DNA of 64,000 nucleotides from Draconibacterium aestuarii (GCA_026671195.1 JAPOHD010000020.1:1-64000); one strand, 5' to 3'; positions 1 to 9,554 are shown, counted from the first letter of the stretch. Made by a program: numbers and translations. Notes: generated by a model not told the origin, from the sequence alone.

Positions 1-140
1 TAATTGCTTGTTTGCATGCAAAAATCCGTATTTTCAATTCAAATCGTCACGCTATCAAAAATCGCTACAAGTACGACTAACAAAGAATTTCAAAGAACGC
101 TTATTAATTTTTAATACCCACTAGTGACCCAAAGACTGAA
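1..140. other. Window edge, no gene assigned
   Basis: A 140-base A+T-rich stretch before the first gene. One plus-strand frame stays open from the window edge to a stop near base 125, and another ends near base 111, so the tail of an upstream gene could be here. I recognise nothing in either translation and do not call a gene. Confidence 0.3.
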
Positions 141-734
141 ATGAAAGAACTTGAAAATATATACTTTAAAGATCAGGGATCTTTTCGGAATTGGTTGAAA
201 AAAAATCATGACAAGAGCCCGGGCGTGTGGATGACATACTACAAAAAGCACACCGATAAAGAATGTATAGAATACAGAGAGGCTTTAGAAGAAGCGCTCT
301 GTTTCGGATGGATAGATAGTATTATAAAAAAAGTAGACAACGACCGTTATGTGCGGAAATTTACCCCACGAACCAATATATCCAACTGGTCGGATTTGAA
401 TAAAAGAATCGTACTTTCGATGATCGGGAAAGGCAAAATGACGGAAGCCGGACTACAAAAAATCGACGTTTACTTAAAAACCGGAAAAATTGATTGGGAA
501 AACAAAGGCTTAAAAGGCGATGCTAAGGACAAAGAATTTGCTATCCCGGATTATATTTTGAAAGCCTTTGCTGAAAACGAACCGGCACTGACAAATTTTA
601 ATACTCTTGCCTCAAGTTATAAACGTCATTTTGTGCTTTGGATAAGCAGTGCCAAACGGGAAGAAACCATCCAAAAAAGGTTGAGAGAATCCATCCAATT
701 ATTAAAAGAGAATAAAAAACTGGGATTAAAATAA
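141..734 (+). CDS. YdeI/OmpD-associated family protein
   Basis: 197 residues, soluble, no signal peptide or membrane segment. The N-terminal half has the family pattern: 'FRNWLKKNH' then 'GVWMTYYKK', an acidic 'EALEEALCFGWIDS' segment near residues 46-59, and 'FTPRTNISNWSDLNK' near 74-88. The C-terminal third (SSYKRHFVLWISSAKREET) matches the usual YdeI tail. The family is widespread in bacteria, but its biochemical role is poorly defined; the E. coli name comes from bacteriocin/stress phenotypes. It stands alone, with the next gene on the other strand. Family assignment is fairly sure, function unknown. Confidence 0.8.
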   Translation: MKELENIYFKDQGSFRNWLKKNHDKSPGVWMTYYKKHTDKECIEYREALEEALCFGWIDSIIKKVDNDRYVRKFTPRTNISNWSDLNKRIVLSMIGKGKMTEAGLQKIDVYLKTGKIDWENKGLKGDAKDKEFAIPDYILKAFAENEPALTNFNTLASSYKRHFVLWISSAKREETIQKRLRESIQLLKENKKLGLK

Positions 735-882
735 ACAGGATCTGAAAAGCCACAGAAATTAGCAACCAAAGGACACGGAACAAGTTTGATTTTAGTAGTA
801 CTTAATAATCCACTCCACAAAAGAATCCATAATAAATATGCACTAACAGATGAAACGCCGGGCCCTTTTAACCTCGAACCGC

Positions 883-1662
883 CTACCCCGAAACCTGCAC
901 TTCAAAGCCGGCATTTCGCACGCGCCCGGCAATTGAATTCAGTTCTTGCAGCGAAACTTTTTCGAGGGTTTCAATGGGTGTGTCGCGGGCAATGGTGTAG
1001 ATCATTACCTGCAGCGGATTAATTTTTTTCAGCAGTTCGAGCCAGGCCGCTATTTCTTTTTCGGTGGTGTTGTCAATTTCCTGTCCTTTAAAACTTCCGC
1101 GCACAAACATGGTTTGAATAATCACCTTGCCGTTAAAAGCAATTAACTGTTCGATGGTGCGTTTCAAATCAAAATTTCCTTTTGGGCAATCGAGCAGTTT
1201 TACGGTTTCTTCAAAAGCCGAATCCAGTTTCTGAATATTGTCTTTAATTTTTAAGAGCGCGTCAAACACCGGTTTTCGATGAATCATGGTGGCATTCGAC
1301 AAAACGGCAATGCGTGCTTTTGGTGTGAGTTTATCACGCAATTCGATGGTGTCGTCAATAATCCCGGCAAACTCGCGATGCAAGGTGGGCTCTCCGTTTC
1401 CGGCAAAGGTAATTACATCGGGTAGCTCGTTTTCAGCCACCATTTCCTGCAATTTGGCTTCCAGTTTTTCACGCACTTCAGCACGGGTTGGAAGCGTAAC
1501 TTTTTCCTCATACTCTTTGGGTGTAAAACCACACTCACAATAAATGCAATCGAACGAACACACTTTTACATCGGTTGGTAAAAGGTTAATACCTAACGAA
1601 ACGCCCAAACGCCGGCTTTTTACCGGCCCAAAAATTATTTTATCGAAAAGAAATGTTGCCAT
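883..1662 (-). CDS. Radical SAM protein
   Basis: 259 residues starting at MATFLFDKIIFGPVKS; a start 19 codons earlier is possible, but the family begins at 'FGPVxSRRLG'. The [4Fe-4S]/SAM motif CSFDCIYC (CX3CX2C) lies near residues 35-42, followed by 'FAGNGEPTLH' (the GGE-type SAM-binding strand) and 'VLSNATM'. This is the compact radical SAM group often annotated as 'radical SAM protein, wyosine-like'; no substrate-defining extra domain or auxiliary cluster is seen. It is monocistronic and divergent from the MBL hydrolase at 1757. Enzyme class is confident, reaction unknown. Confidence 0.85.
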   Translation of the reverse strand: MATFLFDKIIFGPVKSRRLGVSLGINLLPTDVKVCSFDCIYCECGFTPKEYEEKVTLPTRAEVREKLEAKLQEMVAENELPDVITFAGNGEPTLHREFAGIIDDTIELRDKLTPKARIAVLSNATMIHRKPVFDALLKIKDNIQKLDSAFEETVKLLDCPKGNFDLKRTIEQLIAFNGKVIIQTMFVRGSFKGQEIDNTTEKEIAAWLELLKKINPLQVMIYTIARDTPIETLEKVSLQELNSIAGRVRNAGFEVQVSG

Positions 1663-1756
1663 GTTTATATAATGTTGCGCAAAGATAACATCATTTTTAA
1701 AGGAGTATTTACTCACCAAAACATGATTTGTAGTACTTTCGGAAAAATTAATTTAA

Positions 1757-2452
1757 ATGCCTGGGCTCAAAATCATTCAAAAACGCATCGGATTCTCCAA
1801 TTCCACATTAATTGCAAATGGCAATAATTCTATTCTGGTAGACACCGGAGTAAAAGGCAACATGAAAAAGTTTGGAGTTTTGATCCGTGAGGCCGGGTTA
1901 CAACCTGAAAACATTAAACTGATTGTTTTAACCCACACGCACTACGACCACACCGGCAACCTTCTAAAACTGGTGAAATACACCAAAGCAAAAGTTCTGG
2001 TTCATAAGAATGAATTCGAAAACTTGAAAAACGGGTTCACTCCCATTCCTGTGGGGAATGGAAAATACTCGCACTTTATTTCCGAACTGGGAAGAAAAGT
2101 GCATCCCAAATATGCTTCTCCAAAACCTTTTACAGCAGATCTGATCAACGAATACGAATTTGACTTAAACACGTTTGGCCTTGACGGGAAGATTATTTCA
2201 ACTCCGGGGCATACCAATGGTTCGCAGTCGGTTTTAATCGACAAGTACCTGATTTCGGGCGATACTTTTTTGAATATGAAAAACGGCAGGATATTCCCGC
2301 CTTTTGCCGACGAGCCCCGGGTTTTACTTGAAACGTGGGAAAAGCTGTTCAGCCAAAATATTAAAACTATTTATCCCGGCCATGGCAAACGTTTTAAAAT
2401 TGAAAAAGCTATGCCGGATTTTGAGCGTTGGCAGCAAAAACTCAGTTCCTGA
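1757..2452 (+). CDS. MBL-fold metallo-hydrolase
   Basis: 231 residues, cytoplasmic. The metallo-beta-lactamase signature THTHYDHTG (HxHxDH) is at residues 59-67, with later metal ligands in 'STPGHTNGSQSVLI' and the terminal 'IYPGHGKRF'. This layout is typical of glyoxalase II-like or small general hydrolases with a dinuclear zinc site. Nothing in the sequence fixes the substrate. It lies convergent with the coiled-coil gene at 2528 and divergent from the radical SAM gene. Fold and metal site are confident. Confidence 0.85.
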   Translation: MPGLKIIQKRIGFSNSTLIANGNNSILVDTGVKGNMKKFGVLIREAGLQPENIKLIVLTHTHYDHTGNLLKLVKYTKAKVLVHKNEFENLKNGFTPIPVGNGKYSHFISELGRKVHPKYASPKPFTADLINEYEFDLNTFGLDGKIISTPGHTNGSQSVLIDKYLISGDTFLNMKNGRIFPPFADEPRVLLETWEKLFSQNIKTIYPGHGKRFKIEKAMPDFERWQQKLSS

Positions 2453-2527
2453 TTTTATAATGAGATTGCTCTTTTATACGCATTTTTATTCTTGCAGGAA
2501 CAACTACCAACCAATAACCAAATCTTC

Positions 2528-3427
2528 CTACTTTATCTCCAGCGTAGTTTGACCGATTTCGTTTCCGTCGGCAAAAAGGTTGATAATGTATTCGCCCGGC
2601 ATTAACTCGGCTTCGTTGGTGTTGTCCCAAAAAATGGCAACCGGCAAATCCTTTCCTTCATAAACCACCTCGCGCATGGCCGAATACTGAATTTTTAAAT
2701 CCTCAAACTGAAATACATCGTTTTCCGATTTTACCATCAGCAGCTGATCGGGGCGCATAATACGCGCATAAATATTTTTTGGACCCCGTTTGGCCGTGGC
2801 ATTTTTTCCTAAAACAAAATAAATCCTGATTTTTTCGGCACGTTTGGCAAACTTGGTTTCCTTGCTTCTGTTGTTTAGAGCCTCAGCATTTAACTCGCGG
2901 GTTTCAAGCATGGCAGCGCGTTTCAAGTTTTGCTGCAAATTCTCTTTTTCCTTACTCAGCTGCAGATTTTGTTGTTCAACCTCTTTGTATTGTTGTTTAA
3001 CCTCTCGGTTCTCGGCCATCAGCTGCTCGTTCCGGGCATTTAACGAATCAATCTGCACCACAAAATCACGCATAATTCCGCGCAACGTAGTAACCTGCTT
3101 CTGGTAATCCGAAATTTTTGAGTAACTCACTTTTTTGGTTTGCTCCACTTCCAGCAACAGATCTTTCACCTTTGCCTGGGCCACAAAAAGGGCTTCGTTA
3201 ATGGTATCGTTTTCGGTTTTTAGCGAATCGTAACTGGTTGCAATCTGTGTTAATTCAAACTGGATAGAATCTTTTTCGGCTTTCACCTCGTTTACCATCA
3301 CCTTGTGATCGCGCCTTTCCATAAAAAACAAAACCAACACAGCCACCAATACTACCGAAAGTACAATTACAATTATATTATTCCTTCTGTCTTTCGCTTT
3401 CTGTGCTTTATCTATCTCACTGCTCAT
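2528..3427 (-). CDS. Membrane-anchored coiled-coil protein, unknown function
   Basis: 299 residues. A charged N-terminal tail precedes one membrane helix at about residues 16-36 (IIVIVLSVVLVAVLVLFF). Then comes a long Glu/Gln/Lys-rich coiled coil at about 40-180, and a globular C-terminal domain at about 195-299 with beta-rich content ('YFVLGKNATAKRGPKNIYARI', 'GEYIINLFADGNEIGQTTLEI'). The C-terminal domain probably sits in the periplasm. The arrangement is common in Bacteroidota hypothetical proteins and may serve as an envelope scaffold, but that is a guess. No catalytic motif is visible. Confidence 0.7.
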   Translation of the reverse strand: MSSEIDKAQKAKDRRNNIIVIVLSVVLVAVLVLFFMERRDHKVMVNEVKAEKDSIQFELTQIATSYDSLKTENDTINEALFVAQAKVKDLLLEVEQTKKVSYSKISDYQKQVTTLRGIMRDFVVQIDSLNARNEQLMAENREVKQQYKEVEQQNLQLSKEKENLQQNLKRAAMLETRELNAEALNNRSKETKFAKRAEKIRIYFVLGKNATAKRGPKNIYARIMRPDQLLMVKSENDVFQFEDLKIQYSAMREVVYEGKDLPVAIFWDNTNEAELMPGEYIINLFADGNEIGQTTLEIK

Positions 3428-3625
3428 ACTTCAATTTCTAATTAACTGTTTGAATAACGCTGCAAAATTAATAATCTTTTATCCGGCAGCAAATCATTCT
3501 ATGTTCATCCTATATAATGTTGAATTCTATGTGCCGACAAGCAAGTCTATTAAAAATCATTCTAAACAAAATGCTAAAAAAAGGGTTGTACTACAGAAAC
3601 ATTATCCCGACATAATTCTATTGCA

Positions 3626-5956
3626 ATGAAGAAAACAAACCTTCTGATCCTACTAATCGCACTGCTGTTTGCACCCGTTATTAATGCACAGGAACACTAC
3701 GATGCTGTAATAACAGGCCATGTGGTATCGAAAGGAGAACACATACCTTTTGTAAATATTTACCTCGAAGGAACCAACTACGGAACGGCAACCGATGTAA
3801 CCGGCCACTATATGCTGGTTGATTTACCATTGGGTGAGTATACGCTTGTGGCGAAAATGGTGGGCTACAAACAGGGGAAGAAAAAGGTTCTTCTGAAGGA
3901 CGGCGAAACCATTGAAGTTAAATTCGACCTGGAAGAGGATGTTATTCATATGGACGAAGTAGTGATAACCGGCACAAAAACATTTAAACGCCAAACCGAA
4001 AGTGCCGTAATCGTAAATGTTCTCGACAACAAAACCATTGACAAAGTAGCTGCACAAACCATCTCCGAATCGTTGAGTTTTCAACCGGGATTACGCATGG
4101 AAACCGATTGCCAGACCTGTAACTACACACAATTACGTATGAACGGACTTGGCGGTGCCTACAGTCAGATTTTAATTAACAGCCGGGCCGTTTTTAGTCC
4201 GCTAACCGGGTTGTATGGTTTAGAGCAGTTACCTACCGAAATGGTAGAACGTATTGAAGTGGTTCGCGGCGGTGCATCGGCACTTTACGGGTCGAGTGCC
4301 ATTGGCGGAACAGTAAATATTATCACCAAACTTCCGCAGCGTAACTCATACGAAGTAACATCGAACAATTCAATTATCGGATCGGACGCCCTGGATTACA
4401 ATGTTCGTGCAACCCTGACCGCACTTTCGCAAAAAAGAAACGCAGGAATGGTTTTGTATGCTTTTCACCGCGATCGTGATGCCTACGACCATAACAGTGA
4501 TAATTTTTCGGAGCTTCCGGAGATTAAGAATAATTCTTTTGGATTGAATTCTTTTTTTCAATTGGATGAAGATCAGAAAATTGAAGCCAACTTTTCGAGT
4601 ACTTATGAGTACCGTTACGGAGGAGAAATGATTGAAGGACCGGCTTATCTTGCCAAACAATCGGAAGAGCGCACCCACAATGTAATTATGGGAGGCATTG
4701 ATTATACATACACACCGGGGCTGCGTACCAGTGTTGTAGCCTACTCCGCCGGTCAGTACACCAAAAGAGATCATTTTACAGGGATTGCTCCTGATGGTGG
4801 CGACGAATTGCAGAACTATAATAACGCTCCGCCATACGGACATTCAAAAAATTATACCTACCAATTTGGAGCGCAACTAAACCATGCCGTAAATGATTTT
4901 GTGGGAGCCGGAACCAATATTTTCACCTTTGGGGCCGAATTCGTTAGCGACGATGTGTACGATGAGATTGAAGCTTACGATTATTTAATCGATCAAAGGT
5001 CGAATAACTTTGGAACATTTATTCAAAGCGACTGGTCGCTTACACGGAAAACAACATTATTGGCCGGTATTCGTGCCGACAAACACAATTTTGTGGATAA
5101 CCTGATTCTGAATCCGCGGGTTTCGTTATTGCTGAAACCCAACTTAAACACGCAGCTTCGTTTCTCGTGGTCGACCGGATTCCGCGCCCCGCAGGCTTTC
5201 GATGCCGATATGCATATTGCTTTTGCCGGTGGCGGAATTCAAACCATACAACTGGCAAATGATCTGGAAGAAGAACGTTCACAAAGTTTAAGCGCTTCGT
5301 TAAACTGGGACCGTCCAAGCGAAAATCACATTTACGGTTTTACCATTGAAGGTTTTTATACCCAGCTAAAGGATGCTTTTATTATTGAAGAAATTGGAAC
5401 TGACGATTCAGGGAATTCAGTTCTGGAAAAACGTAACGGGGGAAAGAGCAAGGTTTACGGCGCTACCTTTGAAGCCCGCACCAATGTAAACCGCAAACTG
5501 CAAATCGAAGCCGGTATAACACTTCAGAAAAGCAGCTATGGTGAAGAAGTGGCTTGGTCGGAAGAATTGCCCGGAACAAAAGATTATTTACGTACACCCG
5601 AAGCTTACGGATATTACACCTTGAGCTGGACTCCGATGCAACGTTTCAGCGCTGCCTTATCGGGAGTTTACACCGGAACAATGCTGGTTCCACACTATGG
5701 GTTGGCCGGCGATCCGGGAACCATCGAACAGGATGTTTTGTTTGAATCGCCGGATTTTATGGAAACAAATATAAAACTGGCCTACACCTTCGAACTAAAA
5801 CGAATCGATTCATCAATTGAATTATTTGGTGGCTTTACCAATCTTTTCGATGATTTTCAGGATGATTTTGACAGCGGTAAAAACCGTGACAGCGGATATG
5901 TTTACGGGCCTTCAAAACCACGATCTGTATTTTTTGGTGTGAAACTATTCAACTAG
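3626..5956 (+). CDS. TonB-dependent receptor (CxxC-plug type)
   Basis: 776 residues. Signal peptide 1-22; carboxypeptidase-regulatory-like domain at about 27-105; candidate TonB box 'MDEVVITGTK'; plug at about 120-235 with 'RIEVVRGGASALYGSSAIGG'; the rest is a beta-barrel ending at residue 776. The plug carries Cys162 and Cys165 (CQTC) followed by QLRMNG. The gene is paralogous to the receptor at 6283 and lies tail to tail with it. SusD is absent, so this is not a glycan SusC. The cysteine pair and the His-rich neighbour beyond the second receptor suggest a metal or metal complex as substrate (inference). Confidence 0.9.
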   Translation: MKKTNLLILLIALLFAPVINAQEHYDAVITGHVVSKGEHIPFVNIYLEGTNYGTATDVTGHYMLVDLPLGEYTLVAKMVGYKQGKKKVLLKDGETIEVKFDLEEDVIHMDEVVITGTKTFKRQTESAVIVNVLDNKTIDKVAAQTISESLSFQPGLRMETDCQTCNYTQLRMNGLGGAYSQILINSRAVFSPLTGLYGLEQLPTEMVERIEVVRGGASALYGSSAIGGTVNIITKLPQRNSYEVTSNNSIIGSDALDYNVRATLTALSQKRNAGMVLYAFHRDRDAYDHNSDNFSELPEIKNNSFGLNSFFQLDEDQKIEANFSSTYEYRYGGEMIEGPAYLAKQSEERTHNVIMGGIDYTYTPGLRTSVVAYSAGQYTKRDHFTGIAPDGGDELQNYNNAPPYGHSKNYTYQFGAQLNHAVNDFVGAGTNIFTFGAEFVSDDVYDEIEAYDYLIDQRSNNFGTFIQSDWSLTRKTTLLAGIRADKHNFVDNLILNPRVSLLLKPNLNTQLRFSWSTGFRAPQAFDADMHIAFAGGGIQTIQLANDLEEERSQSLSASLNWDRPSENHIYGFTIEGFYTQLKDAFIIEEIGTDDSGNSVLEKRNGGKSKVYGATFEARTNVNRKLQIEAGITLQKSSYGEEVAWSEELPGTKDYLRTPEAYGYYTLSWTPMQRFSAALSGVYTGTMLVPHYGLAGDPGTIEQDVLFESPDFMETNIKLAYTFELKRIDSSIELFGGFTNLFDDFQDDFDSGKNRDSGYVYGPSKPRSVFFGVKLFN

Positions 5957-5966
5957 TGCCCAATAA

Positions 5967-6001
5967 AAAAGGTTGCTATCCCAAATGAATAACAACCTTT
6001 T
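5967..6001. terminator. Hairpin terminator after the first receptor
   Basis: A 9-bp perfect stem (AAAAGGTTG 5967-5975 with CAACCTTTT 5993-6001), 11 bases after the stop of the receptor gene. A-rich on one side and T-rich on the other, so it could end transcription from both sides. Seen directly. Confidence 0.75.
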
Positions 6002-6110
6002 AAACTGTGAATACCAGTAGTAACCTGACAAAAATGGAATGATCCCTAACTACTTCGCGAATGTCAACTATTTGTTATAAACAAATGCACTTTATACAAT
6101 GGCACAATAG

Positions 6111-6191
6111 TGTCATTTCGACGAAGAATGAGGAGAAATCTCTCCCTTAAGGAACAGATTTCTCGCCGTCAGCCGACGGATCGAAATGACA
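6111..6191. repeat. REP-like nested inverted repeat
   Basis: An 81-bp element bounded by perfect 11-bp inverted repeats (TGTCATTTCGA 6111-6121, TCGAAATGACA 6181-6191). Inside are a second perfect 9-bp pair (GAGAAATCT 6133-6141, AGATTTCTC 6156-6164) and a 5-bp hairpin (6166-6179). From memory, TGTCATTTCGA...GAGAAATCT elements of this form are interspersed repeats in Bacteroidota genomes. It lies between two convergent genes, a usual place for such elements. Confidence 0.75.
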
Positions 6192-6282
6192 GCTCCGTAC
6201 TTCTGCCGTTGCCTCATTATGCACTTTGAAAAATAGGTGAACCCTTAGACTCCATTAAATGTATGTCCAATTCTGTTATTTA

Positions 6283-8652
6283 CTAGTACAAGTTTCCTAT
6301 TTTAAAACCAAAATAAATGGTTCGGGGAGGGAGTGGCCCATAAACATACGATGGATCGCGATCGATACCACTATCAAAGTCGCTCTGATAACTGTTGAAA
6401 ATATTTTTAACTCCACCATTCAGCTGTAACTTTACATTTTTAGCCACTTTAATATCGTAGCTTACTTTAACTCCGGCATCGAAAAACGAACCACTTTTAC
6501 GCAATTCACCAAGTTCCGGATTTTCAAGCTGCGGCCCAAAGTAAGGCACTAACATCGATCCCGTATAATTACCTGTTAAAGCGACATTCAGCAGTGGAGT
6601 GGGACTATAATTCATACTTAAATAGCCATAGGTATTCGGAGTTCTGAAAAAGCGGGTTTCGTCAAACTCCTGTGGTGCTTCAAATTCGCTTTTTTGTAAT
6701 GTAAATCCAGATTGTAGCTGAATCCTGTTTGAAGGTGATGCATTTAATTCCACATTTATTCCCTTCACACTTGCCCCGTCTTCGGCGTTAACACGCGTAT
6801 AAATTACGGTTCCATTTTCATCAGGTTCGCCATATTCATTGGCAAACGGATTAATTAACCGGGTGTAAAAACCTTCAACCAAAACCTGGTACTGCCATTT
6901 CCCATCGTTATTCGAATAATCCAGCGATGCTGTAAAACTGTCGGATGACTCCTGTTTTAACCCGGGATCGTTCTGGTGGATAACACGTCGCGATCCGGAA
7001 GTTTCGATGTGCAAATCCTCATCAAAAATCTGAGGCGCTCTAAATCCCCGTCCGTAACTTCCACGCATTTGGAAATGATGCGATAAATTATACAACAAAC
7101 TTACCCTGGGACTAAACACGTTACCGGTAATGCCGTCCGCTTCATTCGTTTTATCGGTGATGTTGTAATGATCGAACCGTAACCCGGCACTAAATACCAA
7201 CTTCTTTGTTTTCCATTCTGATTGCAAAAATGCACCCTGTGTCAGCATTCTCTGATCGGCAACCAGGGTATTTCCATGGTGAATATCTTCTTCCGGATCA
7301 TAATATCCGAGCTTTTTATCGCTTAGAGTACTACCGTTCGACTCAATTCCTGAAGTGATAGTAGCCGGAGCAAACAACAATAAATCGAAGTTTCGAATGT
7401 ACTGAGCCCCCAGAGCATAGGTAAAGTCCTCGGTTTTCCCGTAAGCCGAAGGATCCTGGTTGGCACCATAATACGAATCTCTGTCAACTCCCTGCATTGA
7501 TCCAAACAACGAAAATTTATCACTTTCGCGAAGTAACAGGTCAAAATTAACAGCTCCGGAATTTATCTGATGTTTTACACTTTCCGTAATATCCGATTCG
7601 TGGAGAGGTAAATCAAAGTCATTACCTCCTCTTCGTGCTTCGTTTATATTAAAGTAATCGAAAGTCAATTTCCCCCGGTTGGCAACTCGCTGGTAAAAAC
7701 GGGCTCCGATTGTAGTATTGTCGATACTCGATAGTTCGGAAAAACCATCACCGTTTGCATCAAAAGCATCGCGCTTGCGGTGGAAACCAAAAATACTCAT
7801 TCCGGTTCTGTAATCGTCAGATACGAACGAACCATTTAAATTTACATTGTAATCGGTAGCTGCATTGTAATCGGTTGCCACACCGACTATACTGTTCGAA
7901 ACGGCCGCTTCAAAACTGTTCGAAATCGGATCTTTGGTAATCAGGTTTATAGTACCGGCAATGGCATTACTTCCATACATCGACGAGCCTCCTCCACGGA
8001 TTACTTCTACACGTTCGATCATATTGGCCGGAATCAGTTCCAGACCGTAAACACCTGCCAAGCCACTAAAAACAGGCCGCGAGTTAATCAAAATTTGCGA
8101 ATAAGGGCCTTCCAACCCATTCATCCTAACCTGCGAAAAACCACAGTTCTGACAATTATTTTCCATGCGCAAACCCGGAGAAAAGTTCAATCCTTCGCTT
8201 AAAGTAGCACTTTGTACCCGTTCAAAAAGTTTTGCGTTTATGCTGTTTACAACCGTTGGTGTTTCTTTTCGGCTTTTTGCATTTCTATCGGCCGAAACCA
8301 CTACCTGGTCGATCCCAATATTATCGGTTTTTAATTCAGCCAAAATAGTGATACTCTTTTTGGCCTCTAATTCCACTTCTTTTTCAAGTGTTTGATAACC
8401 TACAGCCGAAACCACAACCGTGTGTTTTCCTGTTGGCAAATTGGTTATTTTAAAATGTCCTGTTGCATCTGCAGCAGTTCCCAAAGTTGTTCCTTTTAAC
8501 GTAATAGTTGCAAAAGGTATGTGTTCGGTACCCGATTTTACATCGCCAAAAAGCATGGCATCCGTTTCTGTTTTTTTCTTGTCTTTATCTTCTTCAGCAT
8601 TACTAAAAGTAACACACGTAAAAAGAAAAGAAAGTAGCAATATCCACTTCAT
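6283..8652 (-). CDS. TonB-dependent receptor (CxxC-plug type), paralogue
   Basis: 789 residues. Signal peptide at about 1-19, then an acidic/Lys linker, a carboxypeptidase-regulatory-like domain at about 33-110, the candidate TonB box 'IDQVVVSADR', a plug at about 125-240 ('RVEVIRGGGSSMYGSNAIAG') and a C-terminal barrel ending 'RTIYFGFKIGNLY'. Cys167 and Cys170 (CQNC) sit at the same plug position as in the receptor at 3626. The upstream gene at 8723-9112, 70 bases away on the same strand, encodes a His-rich membrane protein and probably shares its transcript. Metal or metal-complex uptake is inferred, not shown. Confidence 0.9.
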   Translation of the reverse strand: MKWILLLSFLFTCVTFSNAEEDKDKKKTETDAMLFGDVKSGTEHIPFATITLKGTTLGTAADATGHFKITNLPTGKHTVVVSAVGYQTLEKEVELEAKKSITILAELKTDNIGIDQVVVSADRNAKSRKETPTVVNSINAKLFERVQSATLSEGLNFSPGLRMENNCQNCGFSQVRMNGLEGPYSQILINSRPVFSGLAGVYGLELIPANMIERVEVIRGGGSSMYGSNAIAGTINLITKDPISNSFEAAVSNSIVGVATDYNAATDYNVNLNGSFVSDDYRTGMSIFGFHRKRDAFDANGDGFSELSSIDNTTIGARFYQRVANRGKLTFDYFNINEARRGGNDFDLPLHESDITESVKHQINSGAVNFDLLLRESDKFSLFGSMQGVDRDSYYGANQDPSAYGKTEDFTYALGAQYIRNFDLLLFAPATITSGIESNGSTLSDKKLGYYDPEEDIHHGNTLVADQRMLTQGAFLQSEWKTKKLVFSAGLRFDHYNITDKTNEADGITGNVFSPRVSLLYNLSHHFQMRGSYGRGFRAPQIFDEDLHIETSGSRRVIHQNDPGLKQESSDSFTASLDYSNNDGKWQYQVLVEGFYTRLINPFANEYGEPDENGTVIYTRVNAEDGASVKGINVELNASPSNRIQLQSGFTLQKSEFEAPQEFDETRFFRTPNTYGYLSMNYSPTPLLNVALTGNYTGSMLVPYFGPQLENPELGELRKSGSFFDAGVKVSYDIKVAKNVKLQLNGGVKNIFNSYQSDFDSGIDRDPSYVYGPLPPRTIYFGFKIGNLY

Positions 8653-8722
8653 AATTCGATAATGAATTGTTTAATAATGTTTTTATAATGATTCTGGGGG
8701 TTCCAATAAGATTTGAAAAACA

Positions 8723-9112
8723 TTATGCAGGTGGACCGCGTGGAATTGTTTTTAAGAATGGAGAAAATAAATCTATCGTTTCGTTTGCAACAAAATACGC
8801 TTTATGCGTTTCATTTAAATCGATTGTCAATCCGGCAATCTGGGGGGCTTCGTAAAAATCGAAATGCAACGAACTATAAAGGCAGATTTCAGTTTTTGAG
8901 TGGTTGTGTTTGTTGATCGGATCGTCGCTCTCTTTATCCAGCGGATGCGAGTGAGTGATAACAATACCGTTTGCATAAACATGAGTATGCTTGTTTTGTA
9001 TCGAATTCTGAACGATATAAAGATATACCGGAAGAATAAATACAAACAGAATATTGATATGTTTTCTTATAAATGCCACTCGTACTAACAGAGAGCGCAA
9101 AACTACTAACAT
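8723..9112 (-). CDS. His-rich membrane-anchored protein
   Basis: 129 residues. One hydrophobic helix at about residues 19-38 (HINILFVFILPVYLYIV) is followed by a His-rich stretch: KHTHVYANGIVITHSHP at about 41-57 and NKHNHSK a little later. The rest is short and has no known domain. The HxH clusters look like metal ligands on the periplasmic face. The position just upstream of, and co-directional with, a CxxC-plug TonB receptor suggests a helper in metal acquisition or sensing. The product is unrecognised by name, and the functional idea is inference from residues and context. Confidence 0.6.
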   Translation of the reverse strand: MLVVLRSLLVRVAFIRKHINILFVFILPVYLYIVQNSIQNKHTHVYANGIVITHSHPLDKESDDPINKHNHSKTEICLYSSLHFDFYEAPQIAGLTIDLNETHKAYFVANETIDLFSPFLKTIPRGPPA

Positions 9113-9138
9113 TTAATGATTCTAAATAAGATATTTGT

Positions 9139-9146
9139 TAATTTTG
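9139..9146 (+). promoter_or_regulatory. Candidate -7 promoter element
   Basis: TAATTTTG fits the Bacteroidota -7 consensus TAnnTTTG and ends 14 bases before the ATG at 9161. It supports 9161 rather than the in-frame ATG at 9116, which would lie upstream of the promoter. No clear -33 TTG is seen. Confidence 0.45.
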
Positions 9147-9160
9147 TAAAATTATTAACA

Positions 9161-9544
9161 ATGGGAAAACGACGACCAATATTTAAAATGTACAGTTACG
9201 GCGAATATTCGAAATGGGATCGTAGCAGCCGTGAAATTCCAAAAATTTTGGATTTTAAAACTGAAATTAATGCGGAAATCGGTACCGAATTTGGTTATGT
9301 TTTACACATCAAAAACGGAAAAGGAGAAACAGTAGAATTTAAAATCGATCATCCTCCGTTTAAGGATGAGGAAGGAAAAATCAGTCCGCCGTTTACAGGA
9401 GAACAGTTTATTCGCACTAATGATTTTGAATTTTACCTGGGCGATTGTATTTGGGAGCCGCTTGAAGACAAATTAGGAAAATGGGAGCTGACAACTTATT
9501 TTCAAGGAAAAGTTGTAGCTCACAAAATCTTCACACTAAAGTAA
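9161..9544 (+). CDS. Small conserved protein, possible DUF3859 family
   Basis: 127 residues from MGKRRPIFKMYSYGEYSKW. Beta-rich and soluble, with 'FGYVLHIKNGKGETVEFKI', 'DHPPFKDEEG' and a C-terminal strand pair ('GKWELTTYFQGKVVAHKIF') that resembles a small Ig-like sandwich. I place it tentatively in the DUF3859 group from the YGEY...W start and size. No signal peptide or active-site motif is evident. The start was chosen because the TAATTTTG element lies just upstream. Function unknown. Confidence 0.6.
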   Translation: MGKRRPIFKMYSYGEYSKWDRSSREIPKILDFKTEINAEIGTEFGYVLHIKNGKGETVEFKIDHPPFKDEEGKISPPFTGEQFIRTNDFEFYLGDCIWEPLEDKLGKWELTTYFQGKVVAHKIFTLK

Positions 9545-9554
9545 GATGTTACAA

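Noticed and set aside
1663-1719. Longer start for the radical SAM protein
   Set aside because: The extra 19 residues do not fit the family start, and the segment holds the likely promoter of this gene.
3626-8652. SusC-type glycan receptors
   Set aside because: No SusD gene lies beside either receptor, and the plug has CxxC and a metal-like neighbour instead.
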